Source: JACCTU01 sp963809175
Lineage (GTDB): Bacteria; Actinomycetota; Thermoleophilia; Gaiellales; Gaiellaceae
Direction of reading: 5' to 3'
NCBI GenBank assembly: GCA_963809175.1
Contig: CAWEIK010000003.1
Location: 186,001-250,000, forward strand
DNA length: 64,000 bases
The notes beneath the pieces were generated by a model. The model made no database searches. It was not told where the DNA came from and saw only the letters and a list, made by a program, of their open reading frames with translations. Shown here piece after piece: positions 54,973 through 63,319 of this stretch. Position numbers and translations under genes: made by a program. Each line of letters begins with the position of its first letter. The stretch's first letter is position 1.

Positions 54973-55683
54973 TCACCAGCGGGACTCGCCGCTGATCGTC
55001 CTGCTGCGTCGTCCCAGCTCGTCCACGACCGCGAACGTCACGCGGTAGAGATCCCCGGTCGCGATCAGCTTCGCGGGAATCGGCCAGCGCACGGAGAGAG
55101 ACCCACAACCGCTCGCGCGCAAGCTGCCGCTGACGACGGTCGTCGTGCTCGCGACGACCTTGCCGCCGCGAATCCGCCGCTGGCCGACGACGACTCGGAA
55201 GTCGCCCTCGTCGTCGCAGACCTGCAACCTCGCGCTTCCCGTTCGACGCGTCCTGGACGCACTCCACCGCCTGGACTGGAGCACGGGGGCGATGTTCGGG
55301 ATCCGGAGCGTGAGGACGTTCGACCACTCGCGGACCGGACACGCGAAGACGAAGAAGCACGGCCAGTCGATCGCGTTCATGTGGACGTAGTAGGTGACGC
55401 CGGTCGTCAATCGACGTTCGGTTGCCGTGTAGGAGGTCTGGCCCGCCTCGAGGAGCTCGAAGTGCACGAGGTGCTCGCCGAGGAACGCACCGTCGGTGCT
55501 CAACGCCGGGTCGGTCGCGATCTCGATCAGCTGCGACTCCACTCCGGACGGGAGCGTCCACCTCGCCGTCAGGTATTGCTTGGCGTGCCCGACCGCGACG
55601 AGCGTCGGCGGGGCGGCCAGTGCCGCGGCCGGCACGAGGAGGAGCGCCGCCGCGACGGCCCCGACGACGAGAAGGCGTTTCAC
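54973..55683 (-). CDS. Secreted protein with fibronectin III-like fold
   Basis: 236 residues from GTG 55683. Signal peptide 1-26 (LLVVGAVAAALLLVPAAALA/AP). The first half after the signal looks like an FN3 domain (LTARWTLPSGVESQLIEIATD, then TSYTATERRLTTGVTYYVHM). The second half is beta-rich with Cys pairs. No catalytic motif. Function not recognised. Convergent with the GFA gene, 2 bases apart. Confidence 0.72.
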   Translation of the reverse strand: MKRLLVVGAVAAALLLVPAAALAAPPTLVAVGHAKQYLTARWTLPSGVESQLIEIATDPALSTDGAFLGEHLVHFELLEAGQTSYTATERRLTTGVTYYVHMNAIDWPCFFVFACPVREWSNVLTLRIPNIAPVLQSRRWSASRTRRTGSARLQVCDDEGDFRVVVGQRRIRGGKVVASTTTVVSGSLRASGCGSLSVRWPIPAKLIATGDLYRVTFAVVDELGRRSRTISGESRW

Positions 55684-55753
55684 GGCTTCGGTCCTAACAC
55701 ACCCGCACCGCCAGGTGTACGAAAAATCGCCCGGCGGGGATTCCGCCCGATCC

Positions 55754-56020
55754 TCACTCAGCGTCGGTGAGGACGTTCGGGCCGTGCTTGTCCTCGAAGC
55801 GGTCCAGCACGCCGGACGAGACGAGGCGTTCACGCGCCTCGTTCGCGTCCTCGAGACTCGAGAACTCGAGGTAGATGAAGACCTCGTTCGGGTCGTCGAC
55901 ACTTCGCAGGACGCGCTGCGTCAGCGCCTTCTCGCGCGCCCGCGGCTTGTCCTGGTCGAACATCGGGCGCCACTTGTCGTAGTCGACCGTCTGAATGCGC
56001 GTGATGATGAACGCAGCCAT
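55754..56020 (-). CDS. Small ABM-like ferredoxin-fold protein
   Basis: 88 residues. FIITRIQTVDYDKWRPMFDQDKPRAREK, VLRSVDDPNEVFIYLEFSSLEDANEARERL and the terminal SGVLDR pattern match dimeric alpha/beta-barrel proteins of the antibiotic biosynthesis monooxygenase type. Cofactor-free oxygenase or heme-related roles are known in the superfamily. Catalytic residues cannot be assigned. Shine-Dalgarno GGAG 6 bases before the ATG. Confidence 0.72.
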   Translation of the reverse strand: MAAFIITRIQTVDYDKWRPMFDQDKPRAREKALTQRVLRSVDDPNEVFIYLEFSSLEDANEARERLVSSGVLDRFEDKHGPNVLTDAE

Positions 56021-56127
56021 TGTTCTCCTCAGACGCCTCTCGTCCCAAGCCCCGCTCGTCTCGACGATATCGACTTCTGCCTGGCCGGAGGTTTCACCGA
56101 GGTCTGCACGCTGCGAGCACGTGCGGG

Positions 56128-56164
56128 CAAGAGGGGCGCCGCTCGAGAGCGGGCGCCCCTCTTG
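56128..56164 (-). terminator. Strong GC-rich hairpin
   Basis: CAAGAGGGGCGCC (from 56128) pairs with GGCGCCCCTCTTG (to 56164), extended by GCTC/GAGC with one bulge. It starts 10 bases after the stop of the small protein gene 56174-56350 when read on the - strand, so it most likely terminates that gene. Confidence 0.7.
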
Positions 56165-56173
56165 ACGTGCCGG

Positions 56174-56350
56174 TCACGCATGCGCCGTCGTCCTACGCGA
56201 ATGGAACAGCTGGAGCGTTGCGGCCAACGCACGAGATCTGCGCCACTGGCGCTGCGTCCGTGATGCCGCCCGCAGCCGCGCCTGCTCAGCCTCGCGCATC
56301 AGCGCGCTGCGGTGCTCACGGGTCCGCTGTTCGAGCTCTTCGTAATACAT
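56174..56350 (-). CDS. Small Arg/Gln-rich protein
   Basis: 58 residues. ATG 56350 has a near-perfect Shine-Dalgarno (GGAGAGGAGG, 5 bases away), and a strong hairpin follows the stop, which together make it a credible gene. The chain starts YYEELEQRTREHRSALMREA (helical, possibly coiled coil) and ends in a basic QRQWRRSRALAA segment. Likely a nucleic-acid- or protein-binding helix. Not recognised. A longer in-frame start upstream lacks a ribosome site. Confidence 0.6.
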   Translation of the reverse strand: MYYEELEQRTREHRSALMREAEQARLRAASRTQRQWRRSRALAATLQLFHSRRTTAHA

Positions 56351-56822
56351 GCTTCCTCCTCTCCACGTTGGTCGCAGGGGCGTTTGGAGATGCACGGAAC
56401 AGGCGTCCCACGGACGCGTCTCCCTTCTGTTGGCCGCACGCGTGACGTGCGGCGGCTGGCTGCTGCACCGGCGGTGTTACCGACGAGCAGGGACTCTGTG
56501 TGGCGGCGCTGGGTCTCTAGCCGCGGATCGTGTCCGCACCGAGAGGCCAGCTCGCATTAAGTGGATCGAAATTCAACGGTGGCCTCCTTTCGCGTGTGCG
56601 GAAGATGAACGAAGCATTGTGCACTTCCGCGAGCGCCGCGTCAAGAGTTACGCAGAACTATTCGCGCGACGAGGTTCACCACTTTTTCTGCACGCGCAGT
56701 TGGCGCCGTTCGTCCCCTCGGTGCCCTGCGGGTACGCGTCGTCGACGAGACCGCGCGGCTCTTGTCAGCCGCGCAGCATCGTGCTAGTTCTTAGGCACTC
56801 CGGGGGGAGAAAAGAGGAAGGC
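56351..56822. other. 472-base intergenic region
   Basis: No convincing gene. It holds a 7-bp hairpin CCGCACG/CGTGCGG (56434-56452) and a more A/T-rich stretch around 56560-56700 than the neighbouring coding DNA. The last 30 bases contain the Shine-Dalgarno of the secreted protein gene. Confidence 0.5.
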
Positions 56823-57311
56823 ATGAAGGGACTCCTGGTGTCAGCCGCGGCGGTCTGCGGCGTTGCGCTGCTGCTCGCCGCTACGGCCTCTGCGAAGCCG
56901 CCCGAAAGGTTCACGGAGTCGTTCCCGTACTCCGGCTCTGCCACGTGCGGAGGGTTCAACGACGTATGGGAAGGGTCGATCGAGGTCTCCGGGATGACGA
57001 CGTTCGACAAGGCCGGGAACCCGGTCGCGGACATCGTGCACTTCAAGCGGGTGGAGACGAACTGGCGCTCCGACGACCCGTCCGTCTCGATGACGGGGAC
57101 GGGGAGCTTTACGCTCAAGTACGACTACGCGACAGACACCGAGGCGAACTTGGGCCAGATCTTCAAGCAGACCTACCCCGGTCTCGGACTGCTGTTCCAC
57201 GACGTCGGCAAGATCGTCTTCTCGCCGGGCGGCGTGGTGGTCCACGGCCCGCACGACATCTTCGAGCAGGGCGACGCGGTGTTCTGCGACGCGCTCGAGG
57301 CGATCGGCTGA
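56823..57311 (+). CDS. Secreted hypothetical protein
   Basis: 162 residues. Signal peptide 1-25 (LLVSAAAVCGVALLLAATASA/KPP). The mature part is beta-rich, with a Cys pair (CGGFNDVW near residue 41 and FCDALEAIG at the C-terminus) that may form a disulfide, and an even strand pattern (IEVSGMTTFDKAGNPVADIV). Function unknown. Good Shine-Dalgarno (GAGGAAGG) before ATG 56823 and a strong hairpin after the stop. Confidence 0.75.
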   Translation: MKGLLVSAAAVCGVALLLAATASAKPPERFTESFPYSGSATCGGFNDVWEGSIEVSGMTTFDKAGNPVADIVHFKRVETNWRSDDPSVSMTGTGSFTLKYDYATDTEANLGQIFKQTYPGLGLLFHDVGKIVFSPGGVVVHGPHDIFEQGDAVFCDALEAIG

Positions 57312-57328
57312 CGGACCCCACTCGGGCC

Positions 57329-57363
57329 TGCGGGGGCAGCAGGAGCAGTGCGCTGCCCCCGCA
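57329..57363 (+). terminator. 12-bp terminator hairpin
   Basis: TGCGGGGGCAGC (57329-57340) pairs perfectly with GCTGCCCCCGCA (57352-57363) around an 11-base loop, 17 bases after the secreted protein gene. No T-run. Confidence 0.7.
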
Positions 57364-57991
57364 TACGCGGACCCTCATCCGCAGAGCCGATCTCCACGTC
57401 GACGGGTAGGTCGCGGAGTGGCTGAAACCGCACAACTAGGCGGAGTGGCGCGCGAGAGCGCGAGGAGCCGTCTTGGTCACGTCCCCGACGACCTTCGGGT
57501 GGGTCCCGCCGAGTGAGCACCGAGTGAACACCACCTGCGCTTTCCCGGCACACCTGGCACGCCTGACCCGCGTAACCATGCGGATTCTGCGCTGCGCTTC
57601 GCTGCGCGGCATCCCGACGCGACAGGGTTACGACCGTGACGAGTACCCACCGGCCGCGAGCGAGGAAGGCGGCGCGGGGGCCGACATTCGTTACGTGAAG
57701 TCCGCAGAGAACCGCTCTGCGGGGAGTTTGATGGGACGCAAGATCCGCGGGCCGGGCGACGGGCAACGCTCCGCTTCGAGAACCCGTAGCCGCGCCGCGC
57801 GGCCATTGAGGGGGCCGGGTGAATTGGCCGCCAGACCCCGACCCCCGGAGAGTAATAGAACGCCTAGCTAGTCCGCTTGGTTGCGCTCTGCCCGCGACCT
57901 GCGACGCACCGGGCGGGGGAGACGAAAAGGGGCCAGAGACTCCGGGGAGAAGAAGCCTCAGGCCCCCTTCGACGAGAACCTAGACGGCCAG
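57364..57991. other. 628-base region without a convincing gene
   Basis: All frames are short or compositionally poor. It holds two hairpins: CCGCAGAG/CTCTGCGG (57702-57722) and AAGGGGCC/GGCCCCCTT (57927-57969), the latter just after the small zinc-ribbon gene on the - strand and plausible as its terminator. The 10-mer TAGTCCGCTT occurs just after position 57860 and again just after 58000. The look is that of decayed mobile DNA. Confidence 0.5.
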
Positions 57992-58168
57992 CTACTCCGC
58001 TTTAGTCCGCTTCACCCTCAATTCACCAAATTCTCTGACAGCGCAAGCCGGGCAGTAGGCAGCAAGAACGCGCTCGTCCGCATCGTCCGGATCCTTAGCG
58101 TGATAGAGCCGCCAGCCTCTCGCTTCCGGGCCGGACGGCCGGCCGCACTCGACACACCACAACCGCAT
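57992..58168 (-). CDS. Small zinc-ribbon protein
   Basis: 58 residues. Two CxxC knuckles, CVEC (residues 5-8) and CPAC (39-42), with GWRLYHAKDPDDADERVLAAY between: a compact treble-clef or zinc-ribbon domain. The tail FGELRVKRTKAE is basic. TAGAGT (58183-58178) ends 9 bases before the ATG. Small proteins of this style are common in actinobacterial phages and integrative elements, which fits the nearby integrase. Exact role unknown. Confidence 0.65.
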   Translation of the reverse strand: MRLWCVECGRPSGPEARGWRLYHAKDPDDADERVLAAYCPACAVREFGELRVKRTKAE

Positions 58169-58502
58169 ACCCCGGCGACTCTACGCCGCCCGTCCCGTCC
58201 ACGCGCACCCCACGTTCCGTCAGTATCGAGGTCAGGGTCGGCGGATGGCACCTGACCGAGGGCTTCGGGGAACGCAGCCCCCCGAAGCCGAGACAATCAT
58301 CTCCTGCCCGGCGGGGTCGCAACCCCGCACGAACGGCTGGGTTTCGGCGGGGCGTCGAGGCGTCGGGCGAACTGAATACGGGGGGCTCTGGCCTGGCTAG
58401 TGCCGCAGGGGTCGGCATCCCCCAATTCGGTCGTCCGCGTATCCCGCCGGTCAACTCGCGCGTTCAATGTCGGCACCCGGTCTGGCGACGGGCAACCGCG
58501 CT
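58169..58502. other. Gene-free stretch with hairpins
   Basis: No supported gene. GGCTTCGGGG (58261-58270) pairs with CCCCGAAGCC (58280-58289). A second short stem, GCGGGGT/ACCCCGC, lies near 58306-58323. Confidence 0.45.
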
Positions 58503-58549
58503 GAAGAGTGAGTCCGCACACGCTTGGGCGAGCGTCGGGCTCACTCTTC
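58503..58549. terminator. Long composite stem-loop
   Basis: GAAGAGTGAG (58503-58512) pairs with CTCACTCTTC (58540-58549), with an inner ACGCT/AGCGT stem. On the - strand it overlaps the 3' end of the broken small gene 58541-58727, so it may be that gene's terminator. Confidence 0.5.
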
Positions 58550-58727
58550 TACCCTCACCGAGCACACCACGAGCGTGCCGTTTAGCTCCGGGTGCGGCCT
58601 AACGTCGACGACTCGCAAGGTCTTTCCGGGCGCGAGGGGATGGTGTCACCCGGTCGTCAGTTCGGCACCGCCGCGGTGTAGTCGCCAGCCGCGGTGCCGT
58701 CTTCGACTCGAGCTGGTACTTGAACAT
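58541..58727 (-). pseudogene. Broken small protein gene
   Basis: ATG 58727 follows a good Shine-Dalgarno (GGAAGGGAG). Read with corrections, the product begins MFKYQLE, then EDGTAAGDYTAAVPN, RPGDTIP, LAPGKTLRVVDVR and NGTLVVCSVRVEE. To read it, one extra base early on, an in-frame TGA where Trp would be expected after VPN, and one missing base in a C-run must be bypassed. The combination of a nonsense codon and shifts suggests true decay. Function of the intact protein unknown. Confidence 0.45.
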
Positions 58728-58908
58728 GCGGCTCCCTTCCTGTCGGTTGGGGGCCGGCGGCGCGATGTTAGCGGCACCACCGTCATGGATTATCAGGGAT
58801 ACACCCTGGTAGTCCTGTACGAAGGTCCATTGAAACGCCATCGACCGTCCGCCGATCATCCAGGCTGGATAACTGGACAAAACCGGGGGGCGGAAGGGGA
58901 GACAAACA

Positions 58909-59165
58909 TGATCTACCGTCTCATTGGCGCGCTTGCGGTCGCGCTCGCGGTGGCGACGGGCGGGCTGATCAGCCCGAGCACCGCGCTGGCACACCATCCG
59001 GAGATTACAGCCGAGGTCGTATGCGACGAGGCAACCGGGGTGACTACGATCAGCTTCACGTCGACCGCGTGGGCGGGTGACGGCTCGGATCCGACGAACG
59101 ATCCGTCTCGCGCGAATCCGCAGATCGACATCCTTCTCGACGGCGTCACGGTCGCGTCGGGCGCG
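58909..59165 (+). pseudogene. Secreted protein, 3' part lost
   Basis: GGGGAG Shine-Dalgarno before ATG 58909. Signal peptide (LIGALAVALAVATGGLISPSTALA) followed by HHPEITAEVVCDEATGVTTISFTSTAW and ANPQIDILLDGVTVASGA, a beta-sandwich-like start. The frame stays open to 59627, but beyond about 59165 it reads antisense to a better-supported - strand frame and loses its character. I therefore treat it as a truncated gene of about 86 residues at a junction. Confidence 0.5.
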
Positions 59166-59803
59166 CCGCATAGATGCCTGGCGGACGCGCACAGATGGAG
59201 CTACGTCGACCTGCACCGACGCCAGCTCGTCGCCAGTCCTCGGCGCGGCTGGCTTCACGGTCATAGTGCGAAGTCCGACGGTTTCGCCGTCGTCGCGCTC
59301 GCGCGATTGGCTCACTTCGAAGATGTTGTGCCAGAAGTCCTTCGGGAGAACCTGTCCCCAAACGCATGCCAGTCAGCCTCGGAATTGGCGCGGACGTGCC
59401 ACCCCACGTTGATACCGATGGCGTCAACCGGGGTTTCTGGAAGTAGATCGAAGATCGCCATTGCCAAGTCGCGCAGATCAAGTTCCCTCTCCTCGACCGT
59501 CGAGAAGGCGGCTTGGTCCTGCGTGACCTGCACGGTGAGCCAATCGGCAGTGAACGCCGCGAGCTGGCTAGAGACGATGAGCGATGCGTCCCCCGTCGCG
59601 TCCTGGCTCGCGGCTTCCATCGCATAGGCCGCGATGTTCTCTGGGATTAGGTCCTTCGCCGCAAGCCGCTGATAACGACGGACGCCTGAACGCTGTCGGG
59701 TCGGAGCGCGATCACGATCGCCGAGTTTTGCCTGCGGCGACGAAGAGCGCGCGGGTGGCCGGTTCACCGGCGGCGGTCGGCGGGTGAGCGGTGGGCGAAG
59801 CAC
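59146..59803 (-). pseudogene. Hypothetical protein broken by several frameshifts
   Basis: Pieces in different frames join to one plausible chain: AAGK-SAIVIALRPDSVQASVVISGL, KDLIPENIAAYAMEAASQD, WLTVQVTQDQAAFSTVEERE, LDLRDLAMAIFDLLPETP, DAIGINVGWHVRANSEADW, then PKDFWHNIFEVSQSRERDD and GLRTMTVKPA. At least three shifts are needed. The alternation of strands and helices is protein-like but I do not recognise the family. Start not determined. It lies between the truncated secreted gene and the integrase. Confidence 0.45.
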
Positions 59804-59972
59804 GCGTCACTCGCGGCCTGACGAGTTCACATGCGGCCGCAAGCTGTCGGAAACGACCTCGAGGTCAACTGAGGGCGGCAACCAATTCCACATGACCGAG
59901 CACCTGGAGGACCGTGGCGTGAACGGACGACGGCGCGGCGCGCGGACTCGGCCGAGGACTACGGGCTGAGCC

Positions 59973-60878
59973 ATGAGGCTGACACGCGCAATCGACCTGT
60001 GGATGGGAGAACGGCTCGTGGCGGCCGAACAGCGGGACCAGGGCGAGCTACGAGCGGTACCTGTTCAAGTTCGTCGATCAGCGGAGCGCGCGCGGCCAGA
60101 CGTCGATGTGCGGACAGTGACCGTCAACGACTGCCGCCACTTTTTGGACGGTTGGAATGATCGGTCAGCATCCACTGTCTGCTCGATTCACAGCGCGCTG
60201 AGTGGGCTTGTTCAAATGGCTCTACATGGAGGGCGTGATCGAGGCTAACCCGATGGTCCGTATTCCTCGGCCTCGCGGCCGCGTCCCGGAGGATCGTGGA
60301 CGTGGTGAACGTGACGCCCGCGGACGTCGAGAAGATGCTCGCCGCCACTAAGGACTGGCAGGAGTTTCTTTGTCTCTCGGTGCTCGCGTACCTCGGGCCG
60401 CGACGCGATTCCGCGAGCCGACTCCGCTGGCGGGACGTTGATCTCGTGGAGGGGACGCTGCGGTTCAGGGAGAAGGGCAGCAAGCTGGCGGTCAAGCCGA
60501 ATGCCCAACGAGCTGCTGGCGATCCTCCGAACGGCGCTGCGAATCGAACGCGGTCAGCTGGCACGCCGACGACTACGTGATTCCGAACCGTCGGCCGGCG
60601 AGCGTTCGGCGCGCCGAGCGCTCGAACAAGATCAGCTGGGAGACCGTGCTGCGGGTAGACGAACCGCGTCGGCGTCGGGCGACAGTTCACGCGCTCCGGA
60701 GAGCCTTCGCGGTCGCGTTCCTGACGAGTCATCCCGGCGCTATCGAGTCGCTCCAGGCATTGATGAATCACTCCCGGATCGATACGACGCAGGTCTACCT
60801 GCGAGCGTTCAATCGATCTCAGGCGATGGAGGCTGTCCGAGACCTCTCATGGGGCCGCGGATTCAGGCGGTGCACTAG
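59973..60878 (+). pseudogene. Tyrosine recombinase (integrase), multiple frameshifts
   Basis: Joined across about six shifts the sequence is a phage-type integrase: N-terminal SAM-like core-binding domain (TRASYERYLFKFVDQ, TVTVNDCRHFLDGW, SALSGLFKWLYMEGVIEANP) and catalytic domain with Arg in YLGPRRDSASRLRWRDVDL, Lys in REKGSK, HALRR (H-x-x-R), a second His in LMNHSRIDTTQ and the nucleophile Tyr in VYLRAF. The 3' end lies 4 bases from the 3' end of tRNA-Glu, the classical integrase/attachment arrangement. The shift density is far above the rest of the window, so it is probably a true remnant. Confidence 0.75.
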
Positions 60879-60882
60879 GAAA

Positions 60883-60954
60883 GGCCCATACGGGATTCGA
60901 ACCCGTGCCGCCGCCGTGAGAGGGCGGTGTCCTAGGCCACTAGACGAATGGGCC
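60883..60954 (-). tRNA. tRNA-Glu (anticodon CTC)
   Basis: Cloverleaf on the - strand: 7-bp acceptor stem GGCCCAT/ATGGGCC, D arm GTCTAGTGGCCTAGGAC, anticodon stem CCGCC/GGCGG with loop CTCTCAC (anticodon CTC), and T arm ACGGG-TTCGAAT-CCCGT. No encoded CCA. TACACT (60975-60970) upstream is a fitting -10. The 3' end abuts the integrase remnant, so this gene is the probable integration target. Confidence 0.93.
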
Positions 60955-60980
60955 GTCGTGGCGAGGGCCAGTGTAGCGGG

Positions 60981-61274
60981 CTAGCTGATCCGGGCGAAGC
61001 GCTGCACGGCAGCCAGGAGCTCCTCGCTCTTCTCGGCGGCGGCCTGCTTGTTGCCCGACTCGAGGGCGTCCTTGACGCAGTGCCGGACGTGCTCGTCGAG
61101 GACCTCCAGCGCGACGCTCTCGAGCGCCTTGGAGACCGCGCCGATCTGGGTGAGCAGGTCCATGCAGTAGCGGTCGTCCTCGACCATCTTCTCGATCCCG
61201 CGGACCTGGCCCTCGATGCGGCGCAGGCGCTTGCCGAGCGCTTCCTTGTCGTAGCCGTGGCTGTCGTGGGTCAT
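60981..61274 (-). CDS. csoR: Copper-sensing repressor CsoR
   Basis: 97 residues, four-helix CsoR/RcnR fold (EALGKRLRRIEGQVRGIEKMVEDDRYC). The Cu(I) ligands Cys37, His62 and Cys66 (RYCMDLL, EHVRHC) match the C-H-C set of CsoR. It releases its operator when copper binds. ATG overlaps the copA stop (ATGA), so copA is the first gene and csoR the second. A matching palindrome lies upstream of copA. Confidence 0.93.
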   Translation of the reverse strand: MTHDSHGYDKEALGKRLRRIEGQVRGIEKMVEDDRYCMDLLTQIGAVSKALESVALEVLDEHVRHCVKDALESGNKQAAAEKSEELLAAVQRFARIS

Positions 61275-63319
61275 GTGCGCACACTCCTGAATCGACGGAG
61301 CCGGAGGGAGTTCGTGACGACGAAGATCGACGAGAAGGCCATCGCGGCCGCAGCGACGATCGGGTTCAGCAGGCCGGCGACGGCGAGTGGGATCGCCGCG
61401 ACGTTGTAGGCGAACGCCCAGAAGAGGTTGCCCTTGATCGTGCCGAGCGTCCGGCGCGCGAGGCGGATCGCATCGCCCGCCGCGCGCAGGTCACCGGAGA
61501 CGAGCGTGACGTCGCTCGCCTCGATCGCGACGTCCGTTCCGGTGCCGATCGCGATCCCCAGGTCGGCCTGGGCGAGCGCGGGCGCGTCGTTGATCCCGTC
61601 GCCGACCATCGCGACGACCTCGCCCGCGGCCTGCAGCCGCTCGATCTCGTCCACCTTGCCGCCCGGGAGCACACCGGCGACGACGCGATCGATCCCGACC
61701 TCGCCGGCGACCCGTCGAGCCTCTGCCTCGACGTCGCCGCTCAGCAGCACGGGAGTGAGGCCGAGCGCGCGGAGCTCTGCGACCGCTTCGCGACTCGTCG
61801 GCCTGACGGTGTCCTCGAGCTCGAGCGTGCCGACGTGCGCGCCGTCGACCTGGACACCGTCGCGGTCGATCGTGATTCGCTTTCGCTCGACGACGCCCGT
61901 CACGCCCTCGCCGGGGACGTTCCGGAACTCCGTGACGTCGGGGAGCGATGCGAAGCGGGCGCGCGCCGCCTCTGCGACCGCGCGACCCACCGGGTGCTCG
62001 CTCGCCGCCTCGACGGCACCGGCGAGCCGCAGCACGTCGTCCGGGAGGCCGTTGACGAGCCGCAGGCGTCCCTCGGTGACCGTGCCGGTCTTGTCGAGCA
62101 CGATCGTCGTGATCCGCCGCGTCTGCTCGAGCACCTCCGGCCCCTTGATCAGGATGCCGAGCTGCGCGCCGCGCCCCGTGCCGACCATCAGCGCGGTCGG
62201 CGTCGCGAGACCGAGCGCGCAGGGGCACGCGATGATCAGCACCGCCACCGCCGCCTCGAAGGCCTCGGACGGCACGCCGGTGACGAGCAGCCAGCCGGCG
62301 AGCGTCGCCAGCGAGAGCACGAGCACGACGGGAACGAACACTGCGGAGACGCGGTCGGCGAGCCGTTGCACGTCGGCCTTGCCGGACTGCGCGTCGGCGA
62401 CGAGGCGCGCGATCTGGGCGAGCGCGGTCTCCGAGCCGACGCGGGTCGCGCGAACGACGAGCCGCCCGTAGGTGTTGACGGTCGCACCTGCAACGTCGGA
62501 GCCGGGTCGTACCTCGACGGGCACCGGCTCACCGGTCAGCATCGCCTGGTCGATCGCGGACTCGCCCTCCTCGACGACGCCGTCGGTCGCGAGCTTCTCG
62601 CCGGGACGCACGACGAAGCGGTCGCCGACCTCGAGGGCGTCGATGTTGACGACGACCTCGTGCCCGTCGCGGAGCACGCGCGCCTCTTTCGCGCCGAGCT
62701 CGACGAGCGCGCGGATCGCCGCGCCCGACCGCCGCCGTGCACTCGACTCGAGCCAGCGGCCCAGCAGGATCAGCGTCGTGATGATCGCGCCGACCTCGAA
62801 GTACGTCTCACCGGTCCCGAGCGCGAGCGCGACGACCGACCACGCCCACGCCGCGAGCGTGCCGATCGAGATCAGCGTGTCCATCGTCGCGGCTCCGTGG
62901 CGCGCGTTCAGCAGCGCGGCTCGGTGGAACGGCAGGCCCGCCCAGAGGACGACCGGCGTCGCGAGCGCGAACGAGAGCCACTCCCAGCCGGAGAACTGGA
63001 GCGGCGGCAGCATCAAGGCGACGAGTGGGGCGGAGAGGAGCGCCGCGACGACGAGCCGGACCGGCCTGGCCGGCGTGTCGTCCCGGACGCCCGCGGCGGG
63101 AGCCGCGCCGTAGCCGATCGAGGTCACCGCGCCGACCAGCTCGTCGAGCTGGACCCGCTCGGCGTCGAAGCGCACGCGGGCCGTCTCGGTCGCGAGGTTG
63201 ACCGACGCTTCCACGCTGTCGAGCTCGTTCAGCTTCCGCTCGACGCGGGAGACGCAGCCGGCGCAGGTCATCCCCTCGATCTCGAGCGTCACGGAGGAGG
63301 TATAGGTGTCGGCAGCCAT
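61271..63319 (-). CDS. copA: Copper-exporting P1B-type ATPase
   Basis: 682 residues. One N-terminal heavy-metal domain with GMTCAGC (Cys19/Cys22), eight membrane spans, the transport motif CPC in IIACPCALGLATP, phosphorylation site DKTGT, HP motif SEHPVG, ATP hinge GDGINDAPAL and the C-terminal MxxSS-type span AMAFSSIFVVTNSLRL. Exports Cu(I). The ATG at 63319 overlaps the ATG of the divergent gene within CATG. TATCGT (63331-63326) ends 6 bases before it. Confidence 0.95.
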   Translation of the reverse strand: MAADTYTSSVTLEIEGMTCAGCVSRVERKLNELDSVEASVNLATETARVRFDAERVQLDELVGAVTSIGYGAAPAAGVRDDTPARPVRLVVAALLSAPLVALMLPPLQFSGWEWLSFALATPVVLWAGLPFHRAALLNARHGAATMDTLISIGTLAAWAWSVVALALGTGETYFEVGAIITTLILLGRWLESSARRRSGAAIRALVELGAKEARVLRDGHEVVVNIDALEVGDRFVVRPGEKLATDGVVEEGESAIDQAMLTGEPVPVEVRPGSDVAGATVNTYGRLVVRATRVGSETALAQIARLVADAQSGKADVQRLADRVSAVFVPVVLVLSLATLAGWLLVTGVPSEAFEAAVAVLIIACPCALGLATPTALMVGTGRGAQLGILIKGPEVLEQTRRITTIVLDKTGTVTEGRLRLVNGLPDDVLRLAGAVEAASEHPVGRAVAEAARARFASLPDVTEFRNVPGEGVTGVVERKRITIDRDGVQVDGAHVGTLELEDTVRPTSREAVAELRALGLTPVLLSGDVEAEARRVAGEVGIDRVVAGVLPGGKVDEIERLQAAGEVVAMVGDGINDAPALAQADLGIAIGTGTDVAIEASDVTLVSGDLRAAGDAIRLARRTLGTIKGNLFWAFAYNVAAIPLAVAGLLNPIVAAAAMAFSSIFVVTNSLRLRRFRSVRT

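Noticed and set aside
57405..57480. tRNA-like run with GGAGTGGC blocks
   Set aside because: No acceptor stem, no T loop (TTCGA) and no foldable anticodon arm.
57760..57800. Possible left attachment site resembling the tRNA-Glu T arm
   Set aside because: Only scattered similarity (TTCGAGAACCCGT against TTCGAACCCGT); no exact repeat of 12 or more bases.
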